The notes under the pieces were generated by a model that was given only the letters and a program-made list of their open reading frames with translations, had not been told where the DNA came from and ran no database searches. From NCBI RefSeq assembly GCF_028401415.2, contig NZ_CP171821.2, positions 682,001-746,000 on the forward strand: a stretch of 64,000 nucleotides of DNA, given 5' to 3'. The DNA comes from Glaciecola sp028401415. Lineage in GTDB: Bacteria; Pseudomonadota; Gammaproteobacteria; Enterobacterales; Alteromonadaceae. Of this stretch, positions 28,149 to 36,638 are shown one piece after another. The first letter of the stretch is position 1. Every line of letters begins with the position of its first letter. The translations under genes were made by a program, and so were the position numbers.

Positions 28149-28502
28149 ATGCACAAAGCCACTCTGTATCACAACCCTCGATGCTCAAAATCACGAGATG
28201 CTTTAAAACTCTTGCAGTCGCAAGACATAGACTTTGCCATCATTGAGTATCTAAAAACTCCGCCAAGCCGTGAAGATTATCAGCGAGTGTACACTAAGTT
28301 GCCTATAGACAGCGCAATGCAAATGATTCGACCGCAAGAAAAGGAATTTAAAGAAGCGGGATTGACTAAAAACGCAAGCGACGAGGCGATATTAGATGCC
28401 CTCACTAAATATCCTAAACTCCTAGAAAGACCAATCTACGAACTTAATGAAAAAGCAGCTATAGGGCGTCCACTAGAAAACATCGCTGAAATTTTAGCGT
28501 AA
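28149..28502 (+). CDS. arsC: ArsC-family reductase (YfgD type)
   Basis: 117-residue glutaredoxin-fold protein beginning MHKATLYHNPRCSKSRDAL, with the arsenate reductase nucleophile Cys12. The late KYPKLLERPIYELNEKAAIGRP is the conserved arginine loop of the family. Family enzymes reduce arsenate with glutathione and glutaredoxin, but chromosomal copies between bepA and hda (E. coli yfgD) have no proven arsenic role and no arsR or arsB is present. AGAGGT 7 nt upstream supports the ATG at 28149; longer starts would run into the upstream hairpin. Confidence 0.88.
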   Translation: MHKATLYHNPRCSKSRDALKLLQSQDIDFAIIEYLKTPPSREDYQRVYTKLPIDSAMQMIRPQEKEFKEAGLTKNASDEAILDALTKYPKLLERPIYELNEKAAIGRPLENIAEILA

Positions 28503-28533
28503 GCGTCAAAACCTATATGGATGAAATAAAAAC

Positions 28534-29142
28534 ATGGTAAATGATTCAAGCGAAAAACGGGCGACGGTATTAGTCTTATTTTACTCCAATCATGGCGCTA
28601 CTCAGGCGCTTGCAGAACAAATCGCATCGGGTGCAGAAAAGGCAAACTGTGAGGTCCTCATTAGAACGGTGCCTCGGGTGACCGATCGTCTGGATGAAAC
28701 TATCAGTGAAATACCTGAAGATGGGTATTTATTTGTCACAAAACAGGACTTGATTGACTGCGATGGTCTTGCCTTAGGAAGTCCAACCCACTTTGGCAAT
28801 ATGGCTTCATCACTTAAGTACTTTATCGATAGCCTTACCGATATCTGGCTTAAAGGGGCACTCGTCGATAAACCAGCGACCGTTTTTACTTCATCGTCAA
28901 GCATGCACGGCGGGCAAGAAAGCACCCTACTTTCTATGATCCTACCGTTAATGCACCATGGCATGTGTATACTTGGCTTGCCATATAGCGAAGCGAAACT
29001 GCACTCAACTTCGAGCGGCGGCACCCCTTATGGTGCAAGCTGCGTATCTAACGATAAGTTTTCAGGCTTAAGTGCCGATGAAAGCGACTTGGCCAAAGCA
29101 GCAGGTTACCGTTTAGGCCAGTTTGCTAACAAAAATAGGTAA
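28534..29142 (+). CDS. wrbA: WrbA-like NAD(P)H:quinone oxidoreductase
   Basis: 202-residue flavodoxin-fold FMN protein. The phosphate loop is YSNHGATQALAEQIASGAE near the N-terminus, followed by ALGSPTHFGNMASSLKYFID and the FMN-edge TSSSSMHGGQESTLLSM segment, then GGTPYGAS, all WrbA signatures. WrbA reduces quinones by two electrons and protects against oxidative stress. It lies 31 bp after arsC and 7 bp before the DUF2069 gene, so arsC-wrbA-DUF2069 probably form one transcript. Confidence 0.85.
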   Translation: MVNDSSEKRATVLVLFYSNHGATQALAEQIASGAEKANCEVLIRTVPRVTDRLDETISEIPEDGYLFVTKQDLIDCDGLALGSPTHFGNMASSLKYFIDSLTDIWLKGALVDKPATVFTSSSSMHGGQESTLLSMILPLMHHGMCILGLPYSEAKLHSTSSGGTPYGASCVSNDKFSGLSADESDLAKAAGYRLGQFANKNR

Positions 29143-29149
29143 ACAATAG

Positions 29150-29605
29150 ATGGCTCATTCAGCGACACAAACGCCCATGTCAGTGAAAGTTCGAAATTAT
29201 CGATATCTGGCCCTTATCAGCCACCTTGCGTTACTAGCATGGATGAGTGTTTGGTATTTAGCACTTGATACTAAAGCGGATTATTCGATTATATTCATTT
29301 TATTAGTCTACATTTCGCCCTTATTATTCCCGCTAAAAGGTATTGTGCAAGGTAAACCCTACACCCATGCATGGGCATGCTTTATTGTACTGCTCTACTT
29401 TTTACATGGTATTACTGTGATTTATGCAGAACCTGCATATTTGTGGCATGCTTCATTGGAGTTGCTGCTCGCGACCGGCATGTTCACAGGTTGCAGCGTT
29501 TATGCAAGGTTGAGAGGTCAAGAGCTCGGCACGTCACTCCCCAAGCTCAGTAAGGTGATGGAAGATGAAAAGCAGTTTTTTGAAGGTAAGCATGAACAAA
29601 AATAG
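29150..29605 (+). CDS. DUF2069 membrane protein
   Basis: 151-residue inner-membrane protein of the DUF2069 family, function unknown. About four transmembrane helices are visible (roughly 22-40, 47-65, 72-92, 98-118), with the short loop GIVQGKPYTHAWACF between the second and third. The C-terminal 30 residues are hydrophilic. It starts 7 bp after wrbA and ends 14 bases inside the following lipoprotein gene, so it is translationally coupled on both sides. Similar wrbA-DUF2069 pairs occur near hda in related marine bacteria. Confidence 0.82.
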   Translation: MAHSATQTPMSVKVRNYRYLALISHLALLAWMSVWYLALDTKADYSIIFILLVYISPLLFPLKGIVQGKPYTHAWACFIVLLYFLHGITVIYAEPAYLWHASLELLLATGMFTGCSVYARLRGQELGTSLPKLSKVMEDEKQFFEGKHEQK

Positions 29606-31622
29606 CGAAACGATGAGCGTGCTTGAGTGCGTCAAATCCGCTTTATTGTTGCTAACGTGTGCATTTATTTTGAGCGGCTGCGATGGTTCAGACTCAGACA
29701 CTAATATCGACTCACCCTCACCTATTTCACCAAATCCAGGTCAACCTAGTCCAACGCCGCCTGTGTCAACCGTCGCGCCGATAATAGAAGGAGATTTAGT
29801 CAACTTATATGGTCAGACACAAGCTCAGCAAGGAGATGCTGTTGGCTTTGCGCTCACAAGTAAAGTGCAAGAAGCGCTAATTATCGACTGGACACAAACT
29901 GCGGGGCCTGCAACAGACCTTTTGGCAAGCAATTCTAAAGCGATTGGTTTTGACGTGCCTGACTCAGGAGAATATAGCTTTAGTGTAAACGTTCGCACCG
30001 CTAGTGGCTCGCAGGTAGAGAATTTGAACGTAGAATTAAGCGTGAACGATGCAGTCTCCTCCAATTCTCCACAAGTAAGTGTGCGACTTGATCATAGCGC
30101 AACTGAGCAAGCGAAGGTGTCGCTGCATGCCTCTTTACCTGATGACAAAACGGTATCACAAATAACATGGCGTCAGATATCTGGCCCAGAAATTGTTAAT
30201 CCTCAATCGCAGTCAGACTTTTTCTTTTTCGATGCGCCTGTTGTGTCTAAAGACGAGCTTGTGCAGGTTGAAGTAGAAGTCAGCTTCACTGACGGGAGCC
30301 AAGCCACGGATGATGCGTTTATCAGTATCAACGACACAGATTTTGATTTAAACGGTTTGTTTTACTCAAATGGCTTTGTTATTACCCAAGATATGCATGC
30401 ATACCGCAGTAACTCACCTTATAAAGACGCAATCGAACAGTGCGTTTACAGTAATGTCATTCCCTCTCGGCCCAATTGCAACTTCGATAGACTTCCCCTG
30501 CTGGGCACTGAGTTTATCAACCCAAGCATAGACGACATTTTAGATAGAACACTGGTATCGCATCAGTGGATGGGCGAGCGTTTTGAGGAGTATTTAAGAA
30601 ATTCTATTGCGGGTCAGGACATGCAGCGATTATTAAGGGCGGTAACTGCGGTAGTCATATCCTACGATGTACGCCCATCTTTTTATTGGGCCGCGACGGG
30701 TGCAATATATCTTGATGCCAACAATTTTTGGCGCAGCCCACAAGAGCGCGACACCTTAAATGACCAGCCTGACTTTAGAAGTGATTTTGGTAATGAATTA
30801 GGATTCTCGGTCTTTTGGCGCTACACAAAAAATAATGACTACTACCCATCCGGTCGCTATGAAAAGTCTCAGCGGGAAAGCCGAAGCTTTAGCGATTTAG
30901 AGGCTAGCATATCTTGGCTGATGTATCATGAACTCGCTCATGCAAATGATTTTTTCCCGCCATCCGCATGGCAGAATATCAGAGGTGACAGCACGCCACT
31001 GTCTTTTTTCCAAAGCAACGGTGCAAATTCTGATATTTTGGATACACGATATCCACTTCGTTCGTCACAAATGCATGCACTTGCTGGCGTAAGTTTTGGT
31101 GGGCAAGCGGCCACAGAGCAGCAAAAAAACTATGACGGAACAGACATAGAAAGCTTTTTTGCACCCGACCGTGCCCCGTCCTACTATGCCTACTTCACCA
31201 TAAGGGAAGATTTTGCCACCCTTGCTGAACGTTTTTTCATGCTGCATCGACTGGGTGCACAAGCCGACGTTGCCATTATTGACGGGGAAAGCGCACAAGA
31301 CTTTACCGTGACCTGGGGGCAACGAAATCGAATCAGTGATCCAAAACTCACTCAACGCGCGGCTTTCGCAGTGGAGCGTGTATACCCGGAATTAGGAGAT
31401 GTGAGTGCATTGCAGACTGCATTGCCTGCTCCAGTATCAATGACACCTGGCAGCGGTTGGTTTGAAAACATCGACATTTCGCCAGTTTCTGCGCCGCAAA
31501 CAACAGACCCGTCCTTGCCAAGCTTGGATGAGAACCCTTTTGCAGTCAAAAAACGTCGCCTAGAGCAAGCGGCAAAAGACCAAAGAAGACCGCATGATGG
31601 AAGACCTGAACTGAAGCAATAA
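29592..31622 (+). CDS. Large lipoprotein with HELAH zinc-protease motif
   Basis: Unrecognised 676-residue lipoprotein. GAAGG before the ATG at 29592 decides the start. The signal peptide ends ILSGC with lipidated Cys30 and Asp31 at +2, the residue that in enterobacteria favours inner-membrane retention. A Ser/Pro-rich linker (about 33-55) leads into two Ig/PKD-like beta regions (about 57-155 and 160-255). The C-terminal half carries HELAH at 446-450 in WLMYHELAHANDF and, about 90 residues on, REDFATLAE with Glu539 or Glu545 as possible third zinc ligand: a gluzincin-like layout. It overlaps the DUF2069 gene by 14 bases and converges on hda. Protease activity and substrate are inference. Confidence 0.7.
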   Translation: MNKNSETMSVLECVKSALLLLTCAFILSGCDGSDSDTNIDSPSPISPNPGQPSPTPPVSTVAPIIEGDLVNLYGQTQAQQGDAVGFALTSKVQEALIIDWTQTAGPATDLLASNSKAIGFDVPDSGEYSFSVNVRTASGSQVENLNVELSVNDAVSSNSPQVSVRLDHSATEQAKVSLHASLPDDKTVSQITWRQISGPEIVNPQSQSDFFFFDAPVVSKDELVQVEVEVSFTDGSQATDDAFISINDTDFDLNGLFYSNGFVITQDMHAYRSNSPYKDAIEQCVYSNVIPSRPNCNFDRLPLLGTEFINPSIDDILDRTLVSHQWMGERFEEYLRNSIAGQDMQRLLRAVTAVVISYDVRPSFYWAATGAIYLDANNFWRSPQERDTLNDQPDFRSDFGNELGFSVFWRYTKNNDYYPSGRYEKSQRESRSFSDLEASISWLMYHELAHANDFFPPSAWQNIRGDSTPLSFFQSNGANSDILDTRYPLRSSQMHALAGVSFGGQAATEQQKNYDGTDIESFFAPDRAPSYYAYFTIREDFATLAERFFMLHRLGAQADVAIIDGESAQDFTVTWGQRNRISDPKLTQRAAFAVERVYPELGDVSALQTALPAPVSMTPGSGWFENIDISPVSAPQTTDPSLPSLDENPFAVKKRRLEQAAKDQRRPHDGRPELKQ

Positions 31623-31657
31623 GCCAAATGCGCTGAGCTAAACAACCCGGTTCCTGT

Positions 31658-32371
31658 TCAAATAGAGAGCGCTTGTTTTACAAATGGGATCGTGATTTTG
31701 CGCTGCTCGGCTAGCGAGAGCTTATCTAGTTCATCTAGTATGCTCATAAGTTTGTGCATGTCGCGCTGACAGCGTTTCATCAAAAAGCTCAATGTATCAT
31801 CTTGAATATGAATTCCACGTTGCTCAAAATGCATTCGAAGCGCCGCTTGTTTTTGAGCCTCATTCAGCTCTTTGATAGCGTAGGTGGTTCCCCAGATCAA
31901 ACGCGATGATAAGTCTTGTAAACTAAAGTCACACAAATTGACAGGCTTGGAGCTACTAACAATGATATGGGATTCACCGTTTTCAGTGCATTGGTTGATG
32001 ATGTCAAAAACTTTTTCTTGCCAAGCATGTGAGCTAGCTATGCAATCAATATTGTCTAGGCAAAGCAAACGAGTTCCAACCACACCATCCATTACCTCAG
32101 GTGGCATATTTAGCACTTGTTGAAAGTCCAAATATAGTCCTTCGCTGTGTACTTGAAGCGCTTCAAGGGATGCTAAGAGTAAATGCGTTTTTCCGACTCC
32201 ACTTCCACCATGAACAAAACTCAGTCCAAAAGAGAAAGACTCTGGACTACTTACCGTCTTAGTAATTCGTGTTAGGTGGTCCACTACCGCGCCATTCTTC
32301 GCTAACAAATAGTTGTCGAACTTATAATCTTGTTTGTCGTTGACGGCTAACAAAAGCTGCTTGTGTTTCAT
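31658..32371 (-). CDS. hda: Hda, regulator of DnaA activity
   Basis: Hda is an AAA+ DnaA homologue that, bound to the DNA-loaded beta clamp, stimulates ATP hydrolysis on DnaA and so prevents re-initiation. The 237 residues from ATG 32371 match the E. coli length (233). QLLLAV at 5-10 sits where E. coli has the clamp-binding QLSLPL. The P-loop is a full GGSGVGKT (55-62), the Walker B region is LLCLDNIDCI, and the arginine-finger region is DLSSRLIWGT. A longer start at 32464 would overlap the DUF2066 gene. The end, QRKITIPFVKQALSI, is very close to E. coli Hda. Confidence 0.92.
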   Translation of the reverse strand: MKHKQLLLAVNDKQDYKFDNYLLAKNGAVVDHLTRITKTVSSPESFSFGLSFVHGGSGVGKTHLLLASLEALQVHSEGLYLDFQQVLNMPPEVMDGVVGTRLLCLDNIDCIASSHAWQEKVFDIINQCTENGESHIIVSSSKPVNLCDFSLQDLSSRLIWGTTYAIKELNEAQKQAALRMHFEQRGIHIQDDTLSFLMKRCQRDMHKLMSILDELDKLSLAEQRKITIPFVKQALSI

Positions 32372-32384
32372 AAAGGCTGAGCTG

Positions 32385-33734
32385 CTAGGGTTGCTTCCAA
32401 AGTAAGGGAATATAACTGTCTTGTGAAAAGTTCGAAGACACGGGCGGCACTGAGACGCGATCATCTAATGATATTAAGGATATAAAGCTATCAATATCAC
32501 CTTTTAAACCTACGGAAAAATAGGCTGTTTTACCCTCCAAGGATCTTAAGCTGAGTTCGCTTACTTGCGGCATTTCCTCAAGCAAAGCTAAGGCTTGATT
32601 GTAATCAGTAATCGATTGTATCCCTTGCAGTTGCAAAACCCCCGCAGTTTCACTTGCTAAAGAAACTGCGTCTACCGCGTATTGCTGCACCAAATTATCG
32701 GCATATAGATTGACTATATACTCCGCTAAGCCATCAACTGTGGGTAAATAGTGTCTTTGAACACTCACTTCACTGCCATTGCTGCTGACGATTTCAAGCG
32801 AAAACTTATCCTCGTCCCCAGGGACTTGCTTTAACTCGGCTTCAGCGGAGGCTTGCTGCTCACCATCGCCGGGCAATCGATCGCGTGATTGCTCATTCAG
32901 TAACAATTTCTCCAAAGCCGCTTGTTGCGCCAGAAACTCACGCTCTTGATTATATTGCGCGCGATCCTTCTCAGTTATTGGCTTGATAACAGCGCTGATG
33001 ACATATTCTACGTTGTATCGCGTCGACTGCAGCAAAAACTTTCGAATGTTTTGCGACTTTAAGTCAAACTCATTTATCGCCATAGAATCAATTAAATCCC
33101 CCAGCGGTAAATTGACATTTACACCACGCGCAAAGCTTGCTTGTGCGAGACTTTGGGAAAACTCAAACGCATTATTTTGGTTCAGCCAGCCTTCAGCCAA
33201 GCTATTGGTTTGGGAGTCATCCTTACCACTTTCTAAATCAAACGTGCCCCTAGGGTCGTTATTAGTTCCGGTCGAATCGGCGTTATTTGCCTTATCTGAA
33301 AAGCCCTGATTGCTAACGCTTCCAGTCGCACCGATATGGCCTTCTCCCTCATAGCTTATCCAAAGCATGGCACTGGGTCTTAAATTAGGCCAGATTGATA
33401 AGCCTTCGTTGCGCAGCAGTGATATTAAGGCGTCTTCATTAAATCGCGCTTCAAAAAACAACTGGTCGTTTAAGGTAAGATATGAGCTTGAAATCAAATA
33501 TCGCTCAAAATTATTTATGGCGGCGCGAATGGCAGGTGCTTCGGCGCTTGATGGCATGCCGCTAAGTTTGGTAAACACTTGTCGCATTGCATCCCTGCCA
33601 GCTTGTCGCTGTGCCGACATCGATTGCTCTTCAATCATAACCCGACCGAGATTGATGTCAGCGACGGAACTGGCTTGCGCATTCATGCCAACAAACACGA
33701 GGATCGTCAACATCATAAAGCGGGCTATTAGCAA
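32385..33734 (-). CDS. DUF2066 exported protein
   Basis: 449-residue protein of the DUF2066 family, function unknown. An N-terminal signal peptide (about 1-21, ending AQASS) precedes a repeated pattern: ADINLGRVMIEEQSMSAQRQ with a following FTKLSG block, a poorly conserved insertion (about 140-175), a central long acidic and Gln-rich region (about 260-320), then a C-terminal half ending in LPLLWKQP-like residues. It is directly upstream of hda on the same strand with 13 bp between, an association seen in related bacteria, and divergent from purM. Confidence 0.8.
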   Translation of the reverse strand: MLIARFMMLTILVFVGMNAQASSVADINLGRVMIEEQSMSAQRQAGRDAMRQVFTKLSGMPSSAEAPAIRAAINNFERYLISSSYLTLNDQLFFEARFNEDALISLLRNEGLSIWPNLRPSAMLWISYEGEGHIGATGSVSNQGFSDKANNADSTGTNNDPRGTFDLESGKDDSQTNSLAEGWLNQNNAFEFSQSLAQASFARGVNVNLPLGDLIDSMAINEFDLKSQNIRKFLLQSTRYNVEYVISAVIKPITEKDRAQYNQEREFLAQQAALEKLLLNEQSRDRLPGDGEQQASAEAELKQVPGDEDKFSLEIVSSNGSEVSVQRHYLPTVDGLAEYIVNLYADNLVQQYAVDAVSLASETAGVLQLQGIQSITDYNQALALLEEMPQVSELSLRSLEGKTAYFSVGLKGDIDSFISLISLDDRVSVPPVSSNFSQDSYIPLLWKQP

Positions 33735-33891
33735 GATATCTACTCCAGTTTCATCTTTCGAATGTTGTATTGTCTGATATTTATGCCTTCAATGCATCTT
33801 TAAATTACTACAAATGTCGATTCCATACTGGTAACATTCGCAGGGTAAATTTTCTCCTCCCCATTTGCTATTTATCGTTAAGGACTCACCT

Positions 33892-34941
33892 TTGGACAAC
33901 AAACAAGCCCCATTAAGCTATAAAGATGCTGGCGTAGACATTGATGCAGGTAACCGCTTAGTTGAACGCATCAAATCTGTTAGCAAACGCACTGCCCGTC
34001 CAGAAGTAAAAGGTGGTCTAGGTGGCTTCGGCGCGCTGTGTTCACTGCCCAGCAAATACAAAAATCCGCTATTGGTCTCAGGCACTGACGGTGTTGGTAC
34101 AAAGCTTCGACTCGCCTTAGATTTAAACCAGCATGCTGGCATAGGAATCGATCTGGTCGCCATGTGCGTGAATGATTTAATCGTACAAGGCGCAGAGCCG
34201 CTGTTCTTTCTCGATTATTATGCCACTGGAAAATTAGACGTTGATACTGCCGCCGAAGTGGTTAGCAGTATCGGAAAAGGCTGCGAGATGTCGGGTTGCG
34301 CCTTAATTGGTGGTGAAACGGCGGAAATGCCTGGGATGTACGAAGGCAACGATTATGACGTGGCAGGCTTTTGCGTGGGCGTGGTTGAAGCGGAAAAAGT
34401 CATAGACGGCAGCGAAGTAAAGGCTGGAAACAAAATAGTCGCACTTGCGTCATCTGGCCCTCACTCGAATGGTTACAGCCTGATCCGCAAGATCATTGAA
34501 AGAGCTAACTTAGACTTAAAACAGTCTTTTGCAAACAAAACTTTAGGTGATTACCTACTTGAGCCGACACGCATTTATGTTAAGTCAGTTTTGAACTTAC
34601 TTGAACAATACCCTGTTAATGCGATATCACATATTACCGGCGGTGGGTTTTGGGAAAACATTCCTAGGGTACTGCCTGAAGGTTTAAGCGCACATATTAA
34701 CGGCAGCTCTTGGAAATGGCCTGAAATTTTTTCCTTTTTGCAGTCCCAAGGTAACGTGGAAACCCATGAAATGTACCGTACATTCAACTGTGGTGTGGGT
34801 TTAGTGCTTGTGCTTGAGGATGAAATTGCCCACCAGTGTGTGAAGCTTTTAAATGAGCTTGGCGAAGAAGCATGGGTAATTGGTGAAATAAAGCCCACTG
34901 ATTCGAGCGGGCAAAGCGTGCTAATTCACCAGGATGACTAA
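33892..34941 (+). CDS. purM: Phosphoribosylaminoimidazole synthetase (AIR synthase)
   Basis: PurM closes the imidazole ring of AIR, using ATP. The product is 349 residues (E. coli 345). Conserved blocks include LSYKDAGVDIDAGN, VSGTDGVGTKLRLAL, CVNDLIVQGAEPLFFLDY, GGETAEMPGMY and SHITGGGFWENIPRVLP. The start is a TTG at 33892: TAAGGA ends 7 nt upstream and no ATG fits, while a TTG further upstream has no ribosome binding site. The end overlaps purN by 8 bases, the standard purMN arrangement. Confidence 0.95.
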   Translation: MDNKQAPLSYKDAGVDIDAGNRLVERIKSVSKRTARPEVKGGLGGFGALCSLPSKYKNPLLVSGTDGVGTKLRLALDLNQHAGIGIDLVAMCVNDLIVQGAEPLFFLDYYATGKLDVDTAAEVVSSIGKGCEMSGCALIGGETAEMPGMYEGNDYDVAGFCVGVVEAEKVIDGSEVKAGNKIVALASSGPHSNGYSLIRKIIERANLDLKQSFANKTLGDYLLEPTRIYVKSVLNLLEQYPVNAISHITGGGFWENIPRVLPEGLSAHINGSSWKWPEIFSFLQSQGNVETHEMYRTFNCGVGLVLVLEDEIAHQCVKLLNELGEEAWVIGEIKPTDSSGQSVLIHQDD

Positions 34942-35578
34942 ACGTATTGTCATTCTCGTTTCTGGGAACGGGAGCAATGCACAGGCCATTATTGATGCCT
35001 GCGCAATAGGTGAAATTAAGGCCAACGTATGTGCGGTAATTGCAAATAAAAGCAATGCTTACGCATTGGTCAGAGCCAAAAAAGCGGGCATTGATGCAGT
35101 AGCACTGCCGCATAGTACATATGATAGTCGTGAAGAATATGATCGTGTATTAGCTAAGCGAATCATCAATTATCAAGCTGATTTGGTTGTGCTAGCTGGG
35201 TTTATGCGCATCTTATCAGCGGAGTTTGTCAACCAATTTGACGGCAAACTACTGAACATTCACCCCTCCATTTTACCGAAATACAGAGGCCTAAACACGC
35301 ACCAGCGCGCCTTAGATAATGGGGATGGTGAACACGGCGCCAGCGTTCATTTTGTCACAGCTGAACTTGACGGCGGCCCCATTGTCGTAAGTGCCAGACT
35401 GTTTATAAACGATGATGACACGGTTGACACTCTGGCCGCACGTGTTGCAAAGTTGGAATGGCAAATTTACCCAAGCGTGATAAAGTGGTTTTGTAACGAT
35501 GAGCTAAGCGTGCGTGATGGACGTGTATGGCTAAACGACCAAATGCTGCCAAAATGTGGAATGTTGTATGAACACTAG
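34934..35578 (+). CDS. purN: Phosphoribosylglycinamide formyltransferase
   Basis: PurN transfers a formyl group from 10-formyl-THF to GAR in purine synthesis. The 214-residue Rossmann-like protein shows IVILVSGNGSNAQAIIDAC, LAGFMRILSAEF, the catalytic Asn and His in NIHPSILPKYRGLNTHQRAL and the HFVTAELDGGPIV loop carrying the catalytic Asp. It overlaps purM by 8 bases and the next gene by 11, so the three are coupled. Confidence 0.96.
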   Translation: MTKRIVILVSGNGSNAQAIIDACAIGEIKANVCAVIANKSNAYALVRAKKAGIDAVALPHSTYDSREEYDRVLAKRIINYQADLVVLAGFMRILSAEFVNQFDGKLLNIHPSILPKYRGLNTHQRALDNGDGEHGASVHFVTAELDGGPIVVSARLFINDDDTVDTLAARVAKLEWQIYPSVIKWFCNDELSVRDGRVWLNDQMLPKCGMLYEH

Positions 35579-36314
35579 CTACCAACCAGCAAATATTGCG
35601 TTAGCACGCTCTGTTCAAGAGCGCTGCATTGCATCGTTTCTCAGTATTTCAGCTTTTCTGCTCATCGCCTCCTTCCCCGCACTTTCTGACATTCGCCCTT
35701 TTGAATCACATTTTGTTGCCTACTATGACGGCAAAGATGTTGGCGAAGCTCGTCTAAGCTTAAGGCAACTCGAAGATGAGCGCTACGAACTTAGTTACCA
35801 ATCGAAGGTGTCCAAGTTTTTCTTGTCCGATCGTCGATATGAACAAAGTGTTTTTTCGGTTGAAGATGATGCGCTCGTTCCCCACAGTTATGAATATAAA
35901 AGAGAGGGAACTGGACCTAACAAAAATCTAAGTGTCAGTTTCGATAAGCAAAACAAACGCATACTGGTTGACAACGAAATGCGCTACGACTGGAATGATG
36001 AACTTGATAATCAACTGTTCAGATATGATTTATCGCAGCAGCTTAAAACCGAGAAATCAAATTTCGATTACTACTTCATTAATTACCGCGGTGAACGACG
36101 CCACTACAACCTCCAGGTACAAGAAATCGAAAATGTTTCTTTACCATTTGGTGAAATGGAAGCGGTTAAAGTCAAGATTAATCGAGAGACCAACAAACGC
36201 GTGACCTATGCTTGGTTTGCGCCTGATTTAGACTATTCTTTAGTGCGATTGCAACAATTCAAGAGCGGCAAAGAACAAGGCGACATAAAGCTTAAGACCT
36301 TTTCTACTGACTAA
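35568..36314 (+). CDS. DUF3108 exported protein
   Basis: 248-residue protein of the DUF3108 family, function unknown. A signal peptide with hydrophobic core FLSISAFLLIASFPALS is followed by the domain RPFESHFVAYYDGKDVGEAR and alternating beta-strand sequences to the end, suggesting a secreted beta-rich periplasmic protein. The ATG at 35568 overlaps the purN stop by 11 bases; a GTG 12 bases earlier is in frame. It forms the end of purM-purN-DUF3108, an order seen in other marine gammaproteobacteria, where no link to purines is known. Confidence 0.8.
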   Translation: MNTSYQPANIALARSVQERCIASFLSISAFLLIASFPALSDIRPFESHFVAYYDGKDVGEARLSLRQLEDERYELSYQSKVSKFFLSDRRYEQSVFSVEDDALVPHSYEYKREGTGPNKNLSVSFDKQNKRILVDNEMRYDWNDELDNQLFRYDLSQQLKTEKSNFDYYFINYRGERRHYNLQVQEIENVSLPFGEMEAVKVKINRETNKRVTYAWFAPDLDYSLVRLQQFKSGKEQGDIKLKTFSTD

Positions 36315-36638
36315 GGATTGTTGACCTCTAGCAGAGAGACTCAGCCAACGTGTTTGAAACAGCTACTTCTAGATTGATTCATCCAATGCTGCCATTTACT
36401 TTCGTTTATCGTAGGTATCATGCTTACCTCACTTGTAATGCTTAATACAATCTAATGAGGTGATAATTATCACTTAAATCAATAAAACCTCTAAGCACAG
36501 CTTACGTATTCACTTTAGAGTAGAGTGTAAATGAGCTTAAGAGGATAACTGTCCCTATTTATGGGCAAAAGCTTGAATTTTTGCGGCAATAATAATAGTG
36601 TTTGAGTGTTATTGTCTGGTCTGACCTTTGGAGATTTT
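36315..36638. other. Intergenic region upstream of fadE
   Basis: 324 bp without a gene. It holds a perfect 14-bp palindrome GTGATAATTATCAC at 36460-36473 and a FadR-type operator at 36615-36629 just before the fadE ribosome binding site GGAG. No clear terminator follows the DUF3108 gene. Confidence 0.6.
36615..36629 (+). promoter_or_regulatory. FadR-type operator upstream of fadE
   Basis: TCTGGTCTGACCTTT matches the FadR operator core TCTGGTCYGACCAGA at 12 of 15 positions, with the left half site and centre complete. It ends 9 bp before the fadE ATG, so a bound repressor would lie across the transcript start or leader. In gammaproteobacteria FadR represses fad genes until long-chain acyl-CoA releases it. 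Confidence 0.65.

Noticed and set aside
32372..32464. Longer start for hda, adding 31 residues
   Set aside because: It would overlap the DUF2066 coding end and the extra residues match nothing in Hda; the ATG at 32371 gives the family length.
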